Assembly: GCA_947650285.1 (NCBI GenBank)
Contig: CANTFL010000435.1
Location: forward strand, 173,606-237,605
Reading direction: 5' to 3'
DNA length: 64,000 nucleotides
Origin: Hyaloperonospora brassicae
Lineage: Eukaryota; Oomycota; Peronosporomycetes; Peronosporales; Peronosporaceae
Shown: piece by piece, positions 23,556 to 35,316 of the stretch
How the letters are laid out: the number at the start of each line of letters is the position of its first letter
Numbering within the stretch: the first letter of the stretch is position 1
Made by a program: the position numbers and the translations under genes
The notes under the pieces: model-generated
The model's input: the letters and a program-made list of their open reading frames with translations, nothing else
Databases searched by the model: none
Told to the model about the DNA's origin: nothing

Positions 23556-23557
23556 GG

Positions 23558-23949
23558 TGTAACGGGGCACACCCTTGCGTAACTTTACGCAAGGGTTTTG
23601 AGTGCCCCGACAGACGTACACGTGGCAAGCGAGGAAGCGTAGGTAGGGAAAAAGTAAAACTGTTATATTAATATAATTAAGTCGTTTAACTACTGTCTCT
23701 TCATTTGACTTAATTCAATTATACTAATATAACTGCATGTATGGTGACGTCTCGTCACCACTCATTGCGCGCGTCTTGCGGCGATTGGTGGGTTGATATC
23801 ATCACGATATCAACCAATGAACAGACCCTTTGGTCGACCCTTCAATATCACCACTTTGGTGATATTGTTTTAAAGAATATCCATCTTTATATTCTTTATT
23901 GTCACTTTCCTTAAAGTGACAATTCCATGTAACGGGCTGCCCCGTTACA
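23558..23949 (-). repeat. Element 1 5' LTR
   Basis: 392 bp, three differences from the 3' LTR. One, in the loop of the first hairpin, leaves both 9-bp arms intact. It should carry the sense promoter and start of the genomic RNA. The flanking GTGTT at 23950-23954 repeats 15959-15963. Confidence 0.95.
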
Positions 23950-23954
23950 GTGTT

Positions 23955-25250
23955 CGTCGCTCAATTGTGTTAAAAATGGATCTCGTCGGGCTGTTCTTCC
24001 GGTGTCTAGGTCGACGTCAGTGAATGCGTTTGCGTCCTTGCCCTCGAATCATGTCTTACCAGTTCTCACGTCAGGAACCTCGATGCCTGGAACCGCTTCT
24101 GCAGGTATGGAACCAGTGCCTTCGCTACGTAGTTATGTCTCCGTAAGATCTCGCGTTTCTTGAGGTCGAGGTCATGTTCGTCACCCATTTGTGTCATCTG
24201 GATCTCGAAGAGCCAGTCCTCGTGTTTCTGGATCGGCGTCAATGGCCCCGTCTACGTCGCTAACGTCGGTTCCTGTGACCTTAAATGTGGTTGTCTCGGT
24301 TAATCCGTCTCCTCTAGCGTCGTGTTCCGTCCCTGAAGCCTCATCGCCGAAGAGCTTGTTGATACTGCCTCGAGTAATATAAAGTCGGCGAAGCAGCGAA
24401 AGTCAAAGCGAATTTCCGCGTCTACACCCGCCAAATTCCTTGGAAGCCAATATCACCTGGAGCTCGTTCCACGGTATTTCAAGCTTTGTCTAGATGGTGT
24501 CTACTCGTCGATCGAGCACGTATTCTCCTGGGAACAGAATAGCGCCTGAGACCACTGTCGTATCGTCCGTCCCTGCGTCTGTGGTGTTAACATTGCCTCC
24601 CTTACTTTGTGTTCGACTTGCGGTTCTTCGCACCCGCGCGGCACAGGCAGTGGCACGCGAATCCCCTCATACGCCAGCGATGTCAGTATTATGTATATCA
24701 CTTTTCACCATCCACGTTCGGCTCGATGTTGGGCTCAAATTACTGCCGCTCGTTTGCCTTATCGCATTAAGGATCTGCATGGTCGGCCTATTGTCGCGGG
24801 TATTACCGTACCGGTGGCTGCTCTCCGACCAATGCTGGACATGTTCAACCCGTCTCACCCCTGCCAGGTGACAATAGGTTTGTTCCCGTACTCACCTATG
24901 TTTGTGGAAGCGGCTCGTCGTCTTGATGGTCGAGCTAGACTATCTTCTTCATTACGGTATCGTTTGACAAGCAGTATGCTGGATGGTTTCTGTGACGTCT
25001 GGGGTCGATAATGTGGGTTTGATCATGAGGTCGACTGCGATGAGACTGTTGATCCCCGGTCGAAGGTGTACGTTGCCTTGTGGGAGAGAAGTCATTGGCT
25101 CGTCGAGCTCGACGGCTTGATGGACATGCACCCTGATTGTAACTCAACCCGGTCGAATGCTAACCGAATATCGTTTTCGCGCTTATATTGGAACACTCCC
25201 CTGCTAGCAAACGTCGTGAAGACCTTTTCGGCTGACCGTAAAGTCGCTTG
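23955..25250 (+). pseudogene. Element A antisense gene, 3' part (decayed)
   Basis: Continues the plus-strand gene cut by element 1. A Ser/Pro-rich segment (24191-24382) is followed, in shifting frames, by a better-ordered part: IPWKPISPGARSTVFQAL and SRWCLLVDRAR (about 24440-24510), a C-S-T-C pair at 24610-24621, then a long folded-looking segment to 25011 and a tail with VYVALWERSHWLVELDGLMD ending near 25250. The W-C and C-x2-C elements recall the motif of the antisense proteins in elements 1 and 2, but spacing is shorter and frames are broken, so homology is only suggested. It ends about 0.7 kb from the end of A's pol on the other strand, with no overlap. Confidence 0.45.
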
Positions 25251-25949
25251 ACCGTGTCCTGAACGTGCGAGTTTCCGCGCGGACGCCTGACGGGGCGGCT
25301 CCAGCTTTTTATCCCAGACTAGATTCGAAGTATCGGTGCCCCACTCCCATCTCGTGTGTCAAGCATGGGTGCCTTTAAGTGATTACTAGTTTGCCGATCT
25401 CGGTGCGTTGGATTCCTTCGAAAGATGGCATGTACGGTGGTTGATTAAGCCGGCGAAGCACCCCTACAAAACTTGTTAAAGGCAACATAATCCTGCGCTT
25501 CACGTATTCGTGCCTTGGGATGTTGCTGAGAGCGATGTAATGTCTAATATTGTCAAGGACGTTGACCTAAACGAACCCGCTCCTCCTGCTGTGAGCCTCG
25601 CTGCCCCCGTTCCTGAGAATCGTCTTGACACGCAGATTTTTACCTGCTCGGTCGCTCAACGTTCTACATCGCGGCCCGACGAGACTCTGTTGACCGTCGC
25701 CGACATCTTATTTCATGGGTTATTCCGTCATGCGAAAATTTCGACTCGAATAGTCGTCCCTTTAAGTAATCCATTTAGTAATTTAGTTCTTTTGTTCTAT
25801 GTACCTTGTGCAATATTGACGCATTTGGTTTTTTCCTCATCTCTGCCTACTTCTCATCATAGCGATAAGGTTATTGGTGAATGTGGTGCGTAGGATGACG
25901 CTCATCTACAACCCGCATTATCTCTAACCGATTCTCTCGCTTCTCCTGA

Positions 25950-27443
25950 CGTCGGTAATCGTATAACAAACCTACGCACGAAAGATTAGAAAACGTCTTT
26001 CACGTCGGTGTGTCATAGCCCTTTCACTTCACCAGGAATTGTCGCTGAGCCCTGCTGATGCTTGAAGAGAGTGGTAAGTCGTCACCTACGATTGGTTCTA
26101 CTCCGTATCTCTTGCTCGCTATGTTTGGCTTCTAATCTGGTAAAATTTCCTCGTCGAATTTGAATCGGTCGGTACTAGCTGATGTTGTTATTAACCTCCT
26201 TGAAGTTCATTCACCATGACCCCTGACCTCCTATAACCGTGGCAAATGGACAGCAAGATAAAATGTGTACCCGATCAATTCTAATTACTCTAACACGAAA
26301 ACGAAATATTCACCCGTCGCTCGATGCGGAACGGACCATGCCATCGATGAGCCAGATTCTTTTTTAAGACATGCTTTACTTTCTCCATGAACAGTCACAC
26401 TTTGATCCCTTCGTCAGACCTGGTCTCGAGTGACGCATCTCTTCTTGATCTTGTTGAATTTCTCCTAGAGTATGATTTGATCGTTTTGCTTGCGGAATGG
26501 CTCGTCGTCTCGCCGGGCATAAAGTTCTAATTGTGGTCGTTAGCTCGTCGAGCTTTCCTAATCACTTCATCTACTCTCGCATGCCTAAGCGTTTTATTTT
26601 TCGTTGTCGGTTTAAGTCGCGGCGCCACCTAATCGGGTCTGCTAAGTCTATTGCTTTGCTTGCCCCGGCCGTCATCCGCCAGATTGACTTGGTCATGGCC
26701 TTCAGTGTATAGTGCGCGTCTTAACCATGAACTAGATAGAAGGGACCCCTTTTATCGTAAAATACCTTGTGTTATCGATCGCATGTGCTAATCGCTAGGC
26801 GATGTCATCCCAGTCTACTTGAAGAAAATCTTCTACATACACGCACACTGTCTATACCATCGTCTATACGCCTCGTTCTTGTTGTCTGTTCGCATAATGC
26901 CTGTAAATTTCTGTAGCTCGCAATATAGAACCCATCACCTCGACGATAGTTTGAAACTCTTTACTCATAAATCGTGGGTCCTATAATGACAAATGAGGCT
27001 GCGGGCTCCAAAACGGTGGAAGATGACCTCTTTAAATGCTATCGTAACATTTAGTGCTCTGCTTCACTCGTTGCCTTATTAAATACAAATTCCGTGAAAT
27101 TATTCTAAAACAGTAGTAGCGTCGTAATTACTCTTCGAGCTACCGGTTGGGGGATAACAAAGTCCATTAATATCACTTGAAAAGGCCGGTCGAATTTGCC
27201 GTTACCCGGCGAGTGGACTCTCGAGTGAGGCGTGCTCTTGGCGGTACTGCAATCCTCACACGCTTGTATATGTTTATTCACGTCGTCGTAGAGCTCGTTC
27301 CAGTAATAATCGGACTTCACTCGATGAAACGTCCTTACGATCCCTTGGTCTTCGCCTTCCATCGATTCACAGTAATTTAGCAGAATATAATCGATCAGAG
27401 TAGCTGAATCGACCAGTCGTAGCTTCAGACCTTCGCCCAGCAA
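25950..27443 (-). pseudogene. Element A integrase (broken)
   Basis: The frame 27105-27443 contains the zinc-binding N-terminal domain: GIVRTFHRVKSDYYW, then HIQACEDCSTAKS, with the C-x2-C intact. Further minus-strand pieces in changing frames read DWDDIAQRLA-like and RHARVDEVIRKARRANDHN-like segments of the core and linker. Near 26200-26370 a C-terminal piece has VKHVLKK and EYFVFVLE followed by YLAVHLPRL. No chromodomain is seen. Many stops and shifts are present. Confidence 0.7.
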
Positions 27444-28446
27444 CTCCCTCGACCCACGACGCCATCTTAGAAAGTAGAGTAACTATCCTCGCTCAGTACA
27501 GAAGCGGTCCACGACTTTTTCTGCGTCGTTAATAAGTCCCTGGGTCAGCTTGTCAAACTCGCCTCCAACGAATATCTTGAGCGTTGCCCACTTCTCTTCC
27601 TCATCTTGAGCTTTCGAGATGCTTTCTACGCGTTCAGCTTGTACTACTAGCGGATCGATGTCGTTCATTTTTGGCGTTTCTCGACGCCTAGGCGATTTGT
27701 CGGATGATTTGGTTCACGTCGAGTCTGGGATCGTCGAATAATACTTTAAACTTGTACCCCTTGTGTGCTTCCTCGACATCAACATTAACGCTTCATCGTT
27801 CTTGTCCTGGCAATTTTTTATTGCTGCTAGGTTTGTCAAGTTGTTTTCGAGTCGGTTGATCAGCAGATCGGACTTGTCGAGTCCAACTCCGCGTAGTTTT
27901 ATCTACGGTTGGCGGTTCTTTATCGTCTTTTGACGAGGGCGACTTAACGAGTGATCTCTCTATTGCGGTATATTTTGCTTCTCGCTCAATTGTCCTAATT
28001 CCTTCGCAATTTGCCCCTGTGTATCTTCCAACTCTTCTGTGGCCAGCGTATCTGCTGCCAGTTTGTAGCACCGTATAACGTGCAGATACCAGACATAGTT
28101 GAAATGGGCGGCTAATTCGATGTGGCGCTCTAACATCACTTGCAATGATCATTTCTTGCATGTGATCACCCCCATGGATTGCTGGAATACAAGCCTGGAG
28201 TCATCTACAAAAATCAAGGCAAGCACGGTGTGCTTTAGAACTACAATTGCCCCGTTATTCATTCATGTATAATCCGAAAGATTTACTGTCTTTGCCGGCA
28301 GTTACGCACTCGCAGCGATTACAATGGTTCATTACGGCAATTTTACAGTATGAACGAGCAACTTTTGAAACCCCTATGCTTCTAATTCTTTGAGAAGCCA
28401 TCAAACGATAAAACAAAACCAAAAAATGTCGGACCCACAATTGCAT
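27444..28446 (-). other. Element A sequence between integrase and RT-RNase H
   Basis: Minus-strand frames at 27483-27668, 27793-28161 and 28255-28446 show no domain I can name. By position this is the RNase H to integrase spacer of element A. It is presumed decayed. Confidence 0.35.
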
Positions 28447-29688
28447 TTAGAATTTCATGATCCCGGCGAACACTCGCAAAGTGTTTGGCAGGTGAAGCAA
28501 GGTGTCGTAATTACTTACCGAGCCGATAATCGGTGTGACGGAAGTTTGCAATAATTGGGCGAAGTCCACATCGCCCTCGCTCACCCGTTGATCTTCAGAT
28601 GATACAGGGAGAGTAATACAGCTAAGCTGACAGCCCTTCCGTATAACGCCATGGACGTGAAGAGCCATTACATCGAAGAGAATCGGGTGTATACGTGAAC
28701 TAATTTTTTCAGCAAGGAGAGTATGCGTGATCTTCAGCAACTGAAGCAGCGCTAGCACCTCGCGCTCAGCAGGGTGATTATTGATCTCACCCTCCTCCAA
28801 ATTTCGACCAAAAAACCAGAACGGGTGTAAGATTTCTTCGTTCATTTGGACCAACGTACTGCTATACGCCCAATCATTAGCAGAAATTGTCACATGAACG
28901 TCGCTGTGCAGACCAAATGACGCTGAATTGGAGCTTTGACGATTTGTTATTGTAGCATAGCGACGGAAGCGCGTGCCTCGACGAGTTTTGGCTCGGACAA
29001 AAACTCTTCTTTCTTGAGTTGATTAAGTACTGGTCCATACACAGCAACGTTCTGGATTACCCGATTGTGATAGTTTAAGCTCCGAAAAATGCATGCAACG
29101 TATTAAGGCGCTAAAATTCCCTTTCAATCAGATTTATTAGTTTGGTCAGGTCTGCTGCAATGCCTTGTGCTGTCACTTTGTGCGATAGGAAGTCTACTTG
29201 AGGCTGCACAAAGATGCTATTTGTGACGCTGATGATAATTCGACACTCCATGAAGCGCATCAAAACCTGGTCGAGCGTCGCTAAACATTCGTCGAATATT
29301 TTACCCGAAAACCTGTTTTTAACAAACCGATCAAAGACGGAACACTAGGAAACTGCCGATTCGTCGGGTTCGTCCGTGACAATAGTGTTGCTCGCCGGGT
29401 TATTGATCAAGCCTTGCAAAGAATCAGACTCTTTGAGAGCTCAGTAGTCGGCTTAGAGCTTTGTCAACGCCGATTCACCATGCTTAACTCTTTTAGCTCT
29501 GTAGTCTAGGTTGCACCCTCACACGCATTTTGATCTTCAACAAAATAACTTTGATGGCATATTCTTTCCACCCATCTTTCGGCTGAACATACCTTCAAAA
29601 CGCGTTGTCGAAGAGTTGTTAATAGATCATGGGAAATTCTGAAGTCCAAGCGGCAAAAGTAAGCACTCGAATTATACCCAGGGCACAT
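28447..29688 (-). pseudogene. Element A reverse transcriptase/RNase H (broken)
   Basis: The frame 28447-28893 reads ANDWAYSSTLVQMNEEILHP and then NNHPAEREVLALLQLLKITH, the RNase H tether signature (EKEVLALL) of the Gypsy lineage also seen in element B. The frame 29506-29688 resembles the post-catalytic thumb region. I did not find an intact Y-x-D-D. Sequence between 29.7 and 31.2 kb has only uninformative fragments. Confidence 0.6.
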
Positions 29689-31181
29689 ACAAATGCTGCC
29701 ACGTGACGCGCACGTTCCGTCACCATTATGGTCTAAAATCCGATGGCTCTATCGAGTGAGCAATTTCATTGGTAGCTTTCGACCTCGGTGAGCAGATCGT
29801 CAGCTAAGGGCTTTTTTATTCCATGCTAATCATGACGGCGCTGACGGATTTGTATTTGATGCGTTACCGGATGTCAGCGCCATTAGTATTTCAGGCAATC
29901 ATTATGGGCGACGCCCAAGAAATCCAAGAAAATAAAATTAGTCTTGTTTTCAACTACCTCTTCAGCAGCTCGTAAGGCTTCGATAAATAGAGTAGTGGAA
30001 CCCCCCCTTCGCCCGTTGCTTTATAGGATCGTGACCTTAACGTCTATATCACACACTACTCCATACGATGAAGGTGATAGAGCGATACCACTGGATATCA
30101 TGATTCATTCGTGTTTGTGCAAAAAAACGAATAGGTTGTTTTCGTTGGGTATTCGTGTGGTCAGTGCATACCACATTATCGCCGGTATATTCTAGCTTGA
30201 TTAATATAAACTTGGTGATGTCTGGTAAGAACGCGGGTTCTTGAGCGTAATTTACCAGGCTTAAATCGCTCGCGATATGCACGAAGTCTGATGTATCGTT
30301 GGAGGAGTTGTCGATGAGTAATCTTTATTCGTAGCATCGACTGACTTTAACGCACAAAGGAATTGGCGAATTCGGTCGTCAAAGTGTGACTTGATCCCGC
30401 ATGTCGTCAAAGCACTTCCGTCCCTCGATTCGTCGAGTCGATCGGCGGGAAGTGTTCTAGTATTGTCCTGACCGTCTTCCGCATACCACTCGTCGAGTTG
30501 GGATGAATAAAATATATCGATACCATCACCATCACCTTCCGTGTATGTTGCTGAACACAGTTTGCGCATGAAAGCCAGATTGACCGAAATTCGTCCGAAT
30601 GCCGTTATGTCGTCCAGTAATTAGATGTTTTTCGTATCGTGTGCACGACCCATCTCGGTGTTGATACATCTTCGATGCACTCTTTAAGTATGCCCAATCC
30701 TTTGTCAGAAGCATTTGTTCTGTCATTGACAACGTCAAAAATCCCGTCGTAACATTCATGTTTGTCGTGTGCAAGCTCGCCGCACGACAGCAGGCTGTTA
30801 TTGACTCAACTATTCTGGATAGTGCTGTTGTTCTCCCTTAAACAAAAGGCCGTCCACAACACGATCAAATACTAATTCCTGCTAGTCTTGTTACTTCGTC
30901 GCATTAAGTCTGACGAATAATTGTCTCGGGGTAACACTTCGTGTGGTAGCCATAGCAAGAATGGGTAGTGCGCTAGACACGAAGAAGTTCTCGTCGAGAC
31001 GTTCTTCAGCCAGACTATCGTTGCCGTACCCTCCATAATGTATATCACAGTCGGCACGAGCGGTGGTAGTCGACGGATCCATAGTTCATGGGTTGATTCA
31101 CTGGGTTATTTTCATTGCGCCCGTAAACCTTCATACAAGCGGCTCTCGACATCCAGTGAGCTAGCCGGGCCTCCAGCGATC

Positions 31182-31442
31182 TCATCTCCGTATGTGGTGT
31201 CGTCGGCTCCTCTTGCCGACCTCAATAAAGGTGTGGCGATTATTCTGGACGTTGGCTATCGAGTTAAACACGTCCAGTTGGTTAGCGGCTGGTATCATGA
31301 AATCCGTCCCGAGGATAAGGTCCATCCCCGCATGATGTAGCATGCCGGGGTGCAAAATTCGTAAACCACTTCCTATCTTTGAGTGATCTTCACTGTAAGT
31401 CGTGAAGTGATGACGCCTCCGACATTTCAAATCCCTGGACAT
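31182..31442 (-). pseudogene. Element A protease region (broken)
   Basis: The minus-strand frame contains GMDLILGTDFMIPAANQLDV, the closing motif of a Gypsy retropepsin (family DLVLGTDFM). The catalytic aspartate segment upstream is not recoverable in one frame. It sits between the zinc-knuckle segment and RT as expected. Confidence 0.65.
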
Positions 31443-31905
31443 CGATTTGTTTGGCTTGATCGTGAGTGTCGTAATCGTAGCTTCTTAGCGAATGAGTTGA
31501 TAAAAGCCGAAATGTTAGCGCCAGCAATACTGTGGATTATTATTATCGACAGCGCCCATGACGAGTGCTCTCATCCGTACTCGTCGATCGATTTTCCTCG
31601 ACGACCACCATTCTAATCGTTTTCCTGATGGCAGCTTTGATTCTCTCGTCACCCCATCATAGCAAACAGCCGTCTGTTTATGGCAATCCTTACCATCGTC
31701 CCAATCATTCCGTTCTATCTCTTGTTCTTCACCTTCATACTCGTCGGGCCGTTGCGTATTTCTAACGAAGGCAAATATGTAGTTTACTTCCACAGCTGGT
31801 TCAACTGACTGTGGCAATCCGTTGTTATCCGACCGAGTCAGAGTCGGCGAGCCTGCTAGTTGAAATAGCCCGACGAGTATATGTCGTAGAGGTCTTTCGG
31901 TACAA

Positions 31906-32109
31906 TTATTGTGTCCACCGAGGTCTTGACGAAGTTTTCAGCTTCTCAAATTGTGCAAATAGCTCGCAGCAGCCGACGTCATGTACTTGCTTAGAGAACT
32001 TGCACTGGCGGGTACAACAATTAGCGTCATGTCCCATAGAACCGCTTGTATTACACGGTCCGTACATGCGACGATCCAGTAACAAATGTATGCGTTCCAA
32101 TCCGTCCAA
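31906..32109 (-). pseudogene. Element A zinc-knuckle segment (broken)
   Basis: The minus-strand reading C-N-T-S-G-S-M-G-H-D-A-N-C is a knuckle-like C...G-H...C cluster followed by further cysteines. It resembles the decayed cluster of element B and occupies the gag-protease boundary. Confidence 0.5.
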
Positions 32110-34351
32110 TCTTTCGAGCCGGTCGATCGTCTCTTTCTACCGTTTTAATATAAGTACGTGGGATCGTGAATGACCTTGACAACCGTCTGGGGTTCGGATT
32201 TGACTTACCTCTACTTCACTTTCCATACAGATCGATTAAAAGTCAGAACTGTAGCCACTTAAATGTTCTTGTGTACTTTCGTGACTCGACGAATCGTACT
32301 AGTTGATTTTGTGGCTCCCTCTGCGCTCATCGAGCGCCGCTCGCCTATCTTACATATAACCTGATGCAAGGGTGACTAGTCGACTACAATTATAGTCTCG
32401 ATTGTTGTTCGAGCCCGACTGATCCTATCGATCATCACCGTGATTTTTCCGACGGTCACTCCAACGATCATGTCGGCCATTTGGCGATGGTCGAATGTTG
32501 ACTGACGTCCCGGTTGATTCCGACATATATCATCGTCCATTTCTTTCCGTCAGATATCCTGTGTCTCTTTCTTGTGGCGACTCAACCTGTGTCCGGTATT
32601 CACCCGGTATGCTGTTTCTTACGATTCTCGTCGAGCAGTCGATAACTTATCCTCTTCTTCACGCGCTGGAAACTATCGAGTCGTTGCGGACATATCAGAT
32701 CCATCAGGTCGTCGTCACCGAAATTGAACAGGTATGTAAACGTAATCGACAGCATTCTACCCCCCTTTCTCAAACTAAATCTGCGCCGTCCGTGCGTAAC
32801 CGTTAAGTCGCAGTGAGAAATCGCACACGTTCTCAATCGCACCACACTTCGCTGAGTGATGTCTCGGCCTTGCAAACTGGTTAAACTGCGAGCGATAAAA
32901 ATACATAGAAGCTTCGCTGAGCAGATTCTACTTTCGCTCGCTGAGTCTTCTCCGGGAGTTCTCGATTTTAACGCACGGTCGCTTTGTCCAGGAATAGAGA
33001 AAAAGTCTCAAAACACGTATCTTGTAATTGACAAATCTCATTCATCTCGTAGGTGAATCGTTTGATCAATTGCAAGGAATAATTCGACGATAGCGTTTCC
33101 CCTCAACCTGTAAATCTTGTCTAATGGCGCATGTAGGCGTACTTCAATGACTTGTCCTCTTTACGCCCAACATCACCGTAGCTTATCTGTATGTTGAGAA
33201 TATTTGATTGCTTATCGGCCTTATAAAAAACCGTCGTACGCATCTTTATCTTTATCGTATTACTCACCACTTATCAGTAGCTCCATCGCCTCTGAATGTA
33301 TTGGTCTTGTAGTCTCCATCGTCCGTGAAGTGCGCGGTGGTGTGACCATGGAAGAGTCAACTTGGTACGGCGTGCCTTCTTCCCTAGTAAAGATTCCGCG
33401 TTTTGCTTCTGGGAATTCGGTTGCGTTGTGTTTACAGGACCCAATTCTTCGACTTCTCGCACGGCTTGCTCATCGATGAATGGTGTCGGTCTCTTTACTT
33501 TCACTAGTCTCATGTCCACTTGATTATGATGGTTCATCGGAACAAGAGACTTTATTGTGACTTGGACCCCGAATACTCCCTCCTGATTATGCTTCCACCT
33601 CATCAAGCTGCATGCACATCAATCGAACCATAAAGTACGCTGACATCAGCTTCGTAGGCACTTTTGAATCGTTACCCTTTTGCTCGTAGAAGCAGCACCA
33701 CACTATCGGTTAGATATTCAAGAGACATGCTGTAGAGGGGCTGCATTAGCCTTTTGCCCAGGTTTGCCAACGTCGCTTGGTAATTACTTTAGACTTAGAC
33801 AGTTGAGATCAGCAGATTTTGTTCATTTTCTCGGCGCGTCGGCACAGAACCAGATTCGCCAGAGTTGTCTCGGCATTCATTGTGGCCCTGGAAGCTAGCG
33901 GGGTTTGCTCACGAAGGGTCACACCTTGACCACTATCTTCACCTTCGTCGCTCTCGTCGGATTAACTTCTATAACCCCGCGAGGTTTGATGACGTGGCCC
34001 ACATGCAGCGAACATTCTTCAACTTCATAGATGTATACAACGGCATCATTGTAATCAGCATGCCCATCCTCCTCACTGTCTTGGTCACTCGCTTCAAAGT
34101 CGTCGTATTAAATGGCTTGATCCACCCTTGCGTCAGCGTAAGTAATAATCGATTTCGCTGAGTTCAACTAGGCACGCGGGGTCCTTCCGGGTGTCTTCGG
34201 AGTAGTTCCGCGTGCGTCTTACAAATTCGATAACCATAATGCTCCTATGTTGTATGGTACCTACCAAAACGATCGCACACCCTATATTCCCGGGTCGCGG
34301 CATCAGTTGTGAAATAGTATTTACTCAGATCTATAACAATACAGTGTCAAT
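32110..34351 (-). pseudogene. Element A gag region (decayed)
   Basis: Between the zinc-knuckle segment and the 5' LTR only short minus-strand frames remain (for example 32600-32875 and 33274-33606, the latter about 110 residues). None has a clear gag motif; the call rests on position. Open frames on the plus strand here are equally short. Confidence 0.35.
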
Positions 34352-35316
34352 GAAACATCACAACAATCGCCGAGCTAGTCGGCTCAGTTAGGCTGGTAGG
34401 TCGGGGAAATAACCTTCGCGGTTCGCATCTTCGGGTTTAGTTGTGGCTCCAGCTAGCTGAGTACCTCCAACCACTCACACGCCTTTCCAGAAGACTGCCT
34501 GAGCTCATCAGCTTCCGTTCCTCAGATCCTGTGACCTCATACCAATGGGTAGACGTCGGCGTTCTCACGCTTTTACGGGGCACAAGGCACAGTATACGTA
34601 AACTAGAAGATTCCCGGTGTACTCAATTAAAGACCCACCGGCTCATCGCTCATCGGATATTTGGAAACTGCCGTCTATTGTTTCACTGGATCGCCGATCG
34701 CGAGTCTGAAAGCGGTTCCATCTATTGGGTAATTGGCTCGCCGTGCGACGAGACTTAAATCAGTGCCGTCTTGTAGGTCATTGGTTCACTATGCGACGAG
34801 ACCGATCTTTTGCTGGAAGGGTGAATGCCCACCTCGGGCCGACTTGACTCTTGGCCCTATAAACCGAGGCCTCTAAAATCTTTGCTCCTCGAATCTCGAT
34901 AGCAGGGAAGACTCAAATACGCAGGGACTTACCTCAAACGTGTACACGTGTCTTGAACTTGAAAAGTTCCGCTCTGTATTGATTGTCTCTTTTTCTCTTT
35001 CCGGATTGATAAGCACTCTTAAGTGTTCTTCCTTCGCCCACCTCGTCGTCAAATACTAATACCTAGTGGGATGGACCAGTCATCATCTTGATCTCTCGTC
35101 GAGGCTTCCCTCGTCGGGCCTTGGCTCGTCGAGCTTTTCGTTGTCGATATCTCACTCGTCGAGGGTTGTCTCGTCGAGTCATGTCTCGTTGAGTCTTGTC
35201 TCGTCGGGTCTGAATTTGTCAAATTTTGGGGCTCTCTGGCTTCTCATGTCGAGTTCACCACTCCTATAATCACATCAATATCGGTGTTACCACGTTCTGA
35301 AATCCCCTACATTACA
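34352..35316 (-). repeat. Element A 5' LTR (right copy)
   Basis: Begins TGAAACATCACAAC (the left copy has TGTAACAACACAAC) and ends near CATTACA. It is longer than the left copy because a run of 15-bp TCGTCGAG-type repeats at 35096-35215 is better preserved or expanded here. Visible divergence between copies is several percent or more, consistent with an old insertion. Confidence 0.65.
35096..35215. repeat. 15-bp degenerate tandem repeat in element A LTR
   Basis: Eight consecutive 15-base units beginning TCGTCGAG or close variants (TCGTCGGG, TTGTCGAT, TCGTTGAG) with variable 3' halves. The homologous stretch in the left LTR (about 3100-3180) has only scattered, more diverged units, so the array expanded or was preserved in one copy. 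Confidence 0.75.

Larger units (their letters stand above)
15964..23949 (-). mobile_element. Element 1: young chromodomain Ty3/Gypsy retrotransposon
   Basis: 7,986 bp, bounded by 392-bp LTRs that start TGTAACGGGGCA and end in its inverse, with a 5-bp target duplication GTGTT at 15959-15963 and 23950-23954. I count three differences between the LTRs, so insertion is recent. On the minus strand the order is primer-binding site, gag, zinc knuckle, protease, RT, RNase H, integrase, GPY/F-like region, chromodomain, polypurine tract. Two open frames on the plus strand form an antisense gene next to the 3' LTR. Several frameshifts split gag-pol, so this copy is probably not autonomous as it stands, unless some breaks are sequencing errors. 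The whole element is packed with short inverted repeats. Confidence 0.95.
2361..35316 (-). mobile_element. Element A: old Ty3/Gypsy retrotransposon, outer shell of the nest
   Basis: Two similar direct repeats (about 2361-3274 and 34352-35316) bracket decayed gag, protease, RT, RNase H and integrase pieces, in order from right to left on the minus strand. The interior is interrupted by element B (3985-14659) and element 1 (15964-23949). Removing both leaves about 14 kb of A including its LTRs, long for a Gypsy element, and it includes a large decayed gene on the opposite strand (14660-15958 and 23955-25250). I found no matching target duplication, so the outer ends are approximate. All reading frames are broken. 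Confidence 0.6.

Noticed and set aside
15964..23949. TGTAACGGGGCA inverted ends read as a DNA transposon
   Set aside because: The 392-bp direct repeats, 5-bp target duplication, primer-binding site, polypurine tract and gag-pol show an LTR retrotransposon whose LTR ends happen to be inverted.
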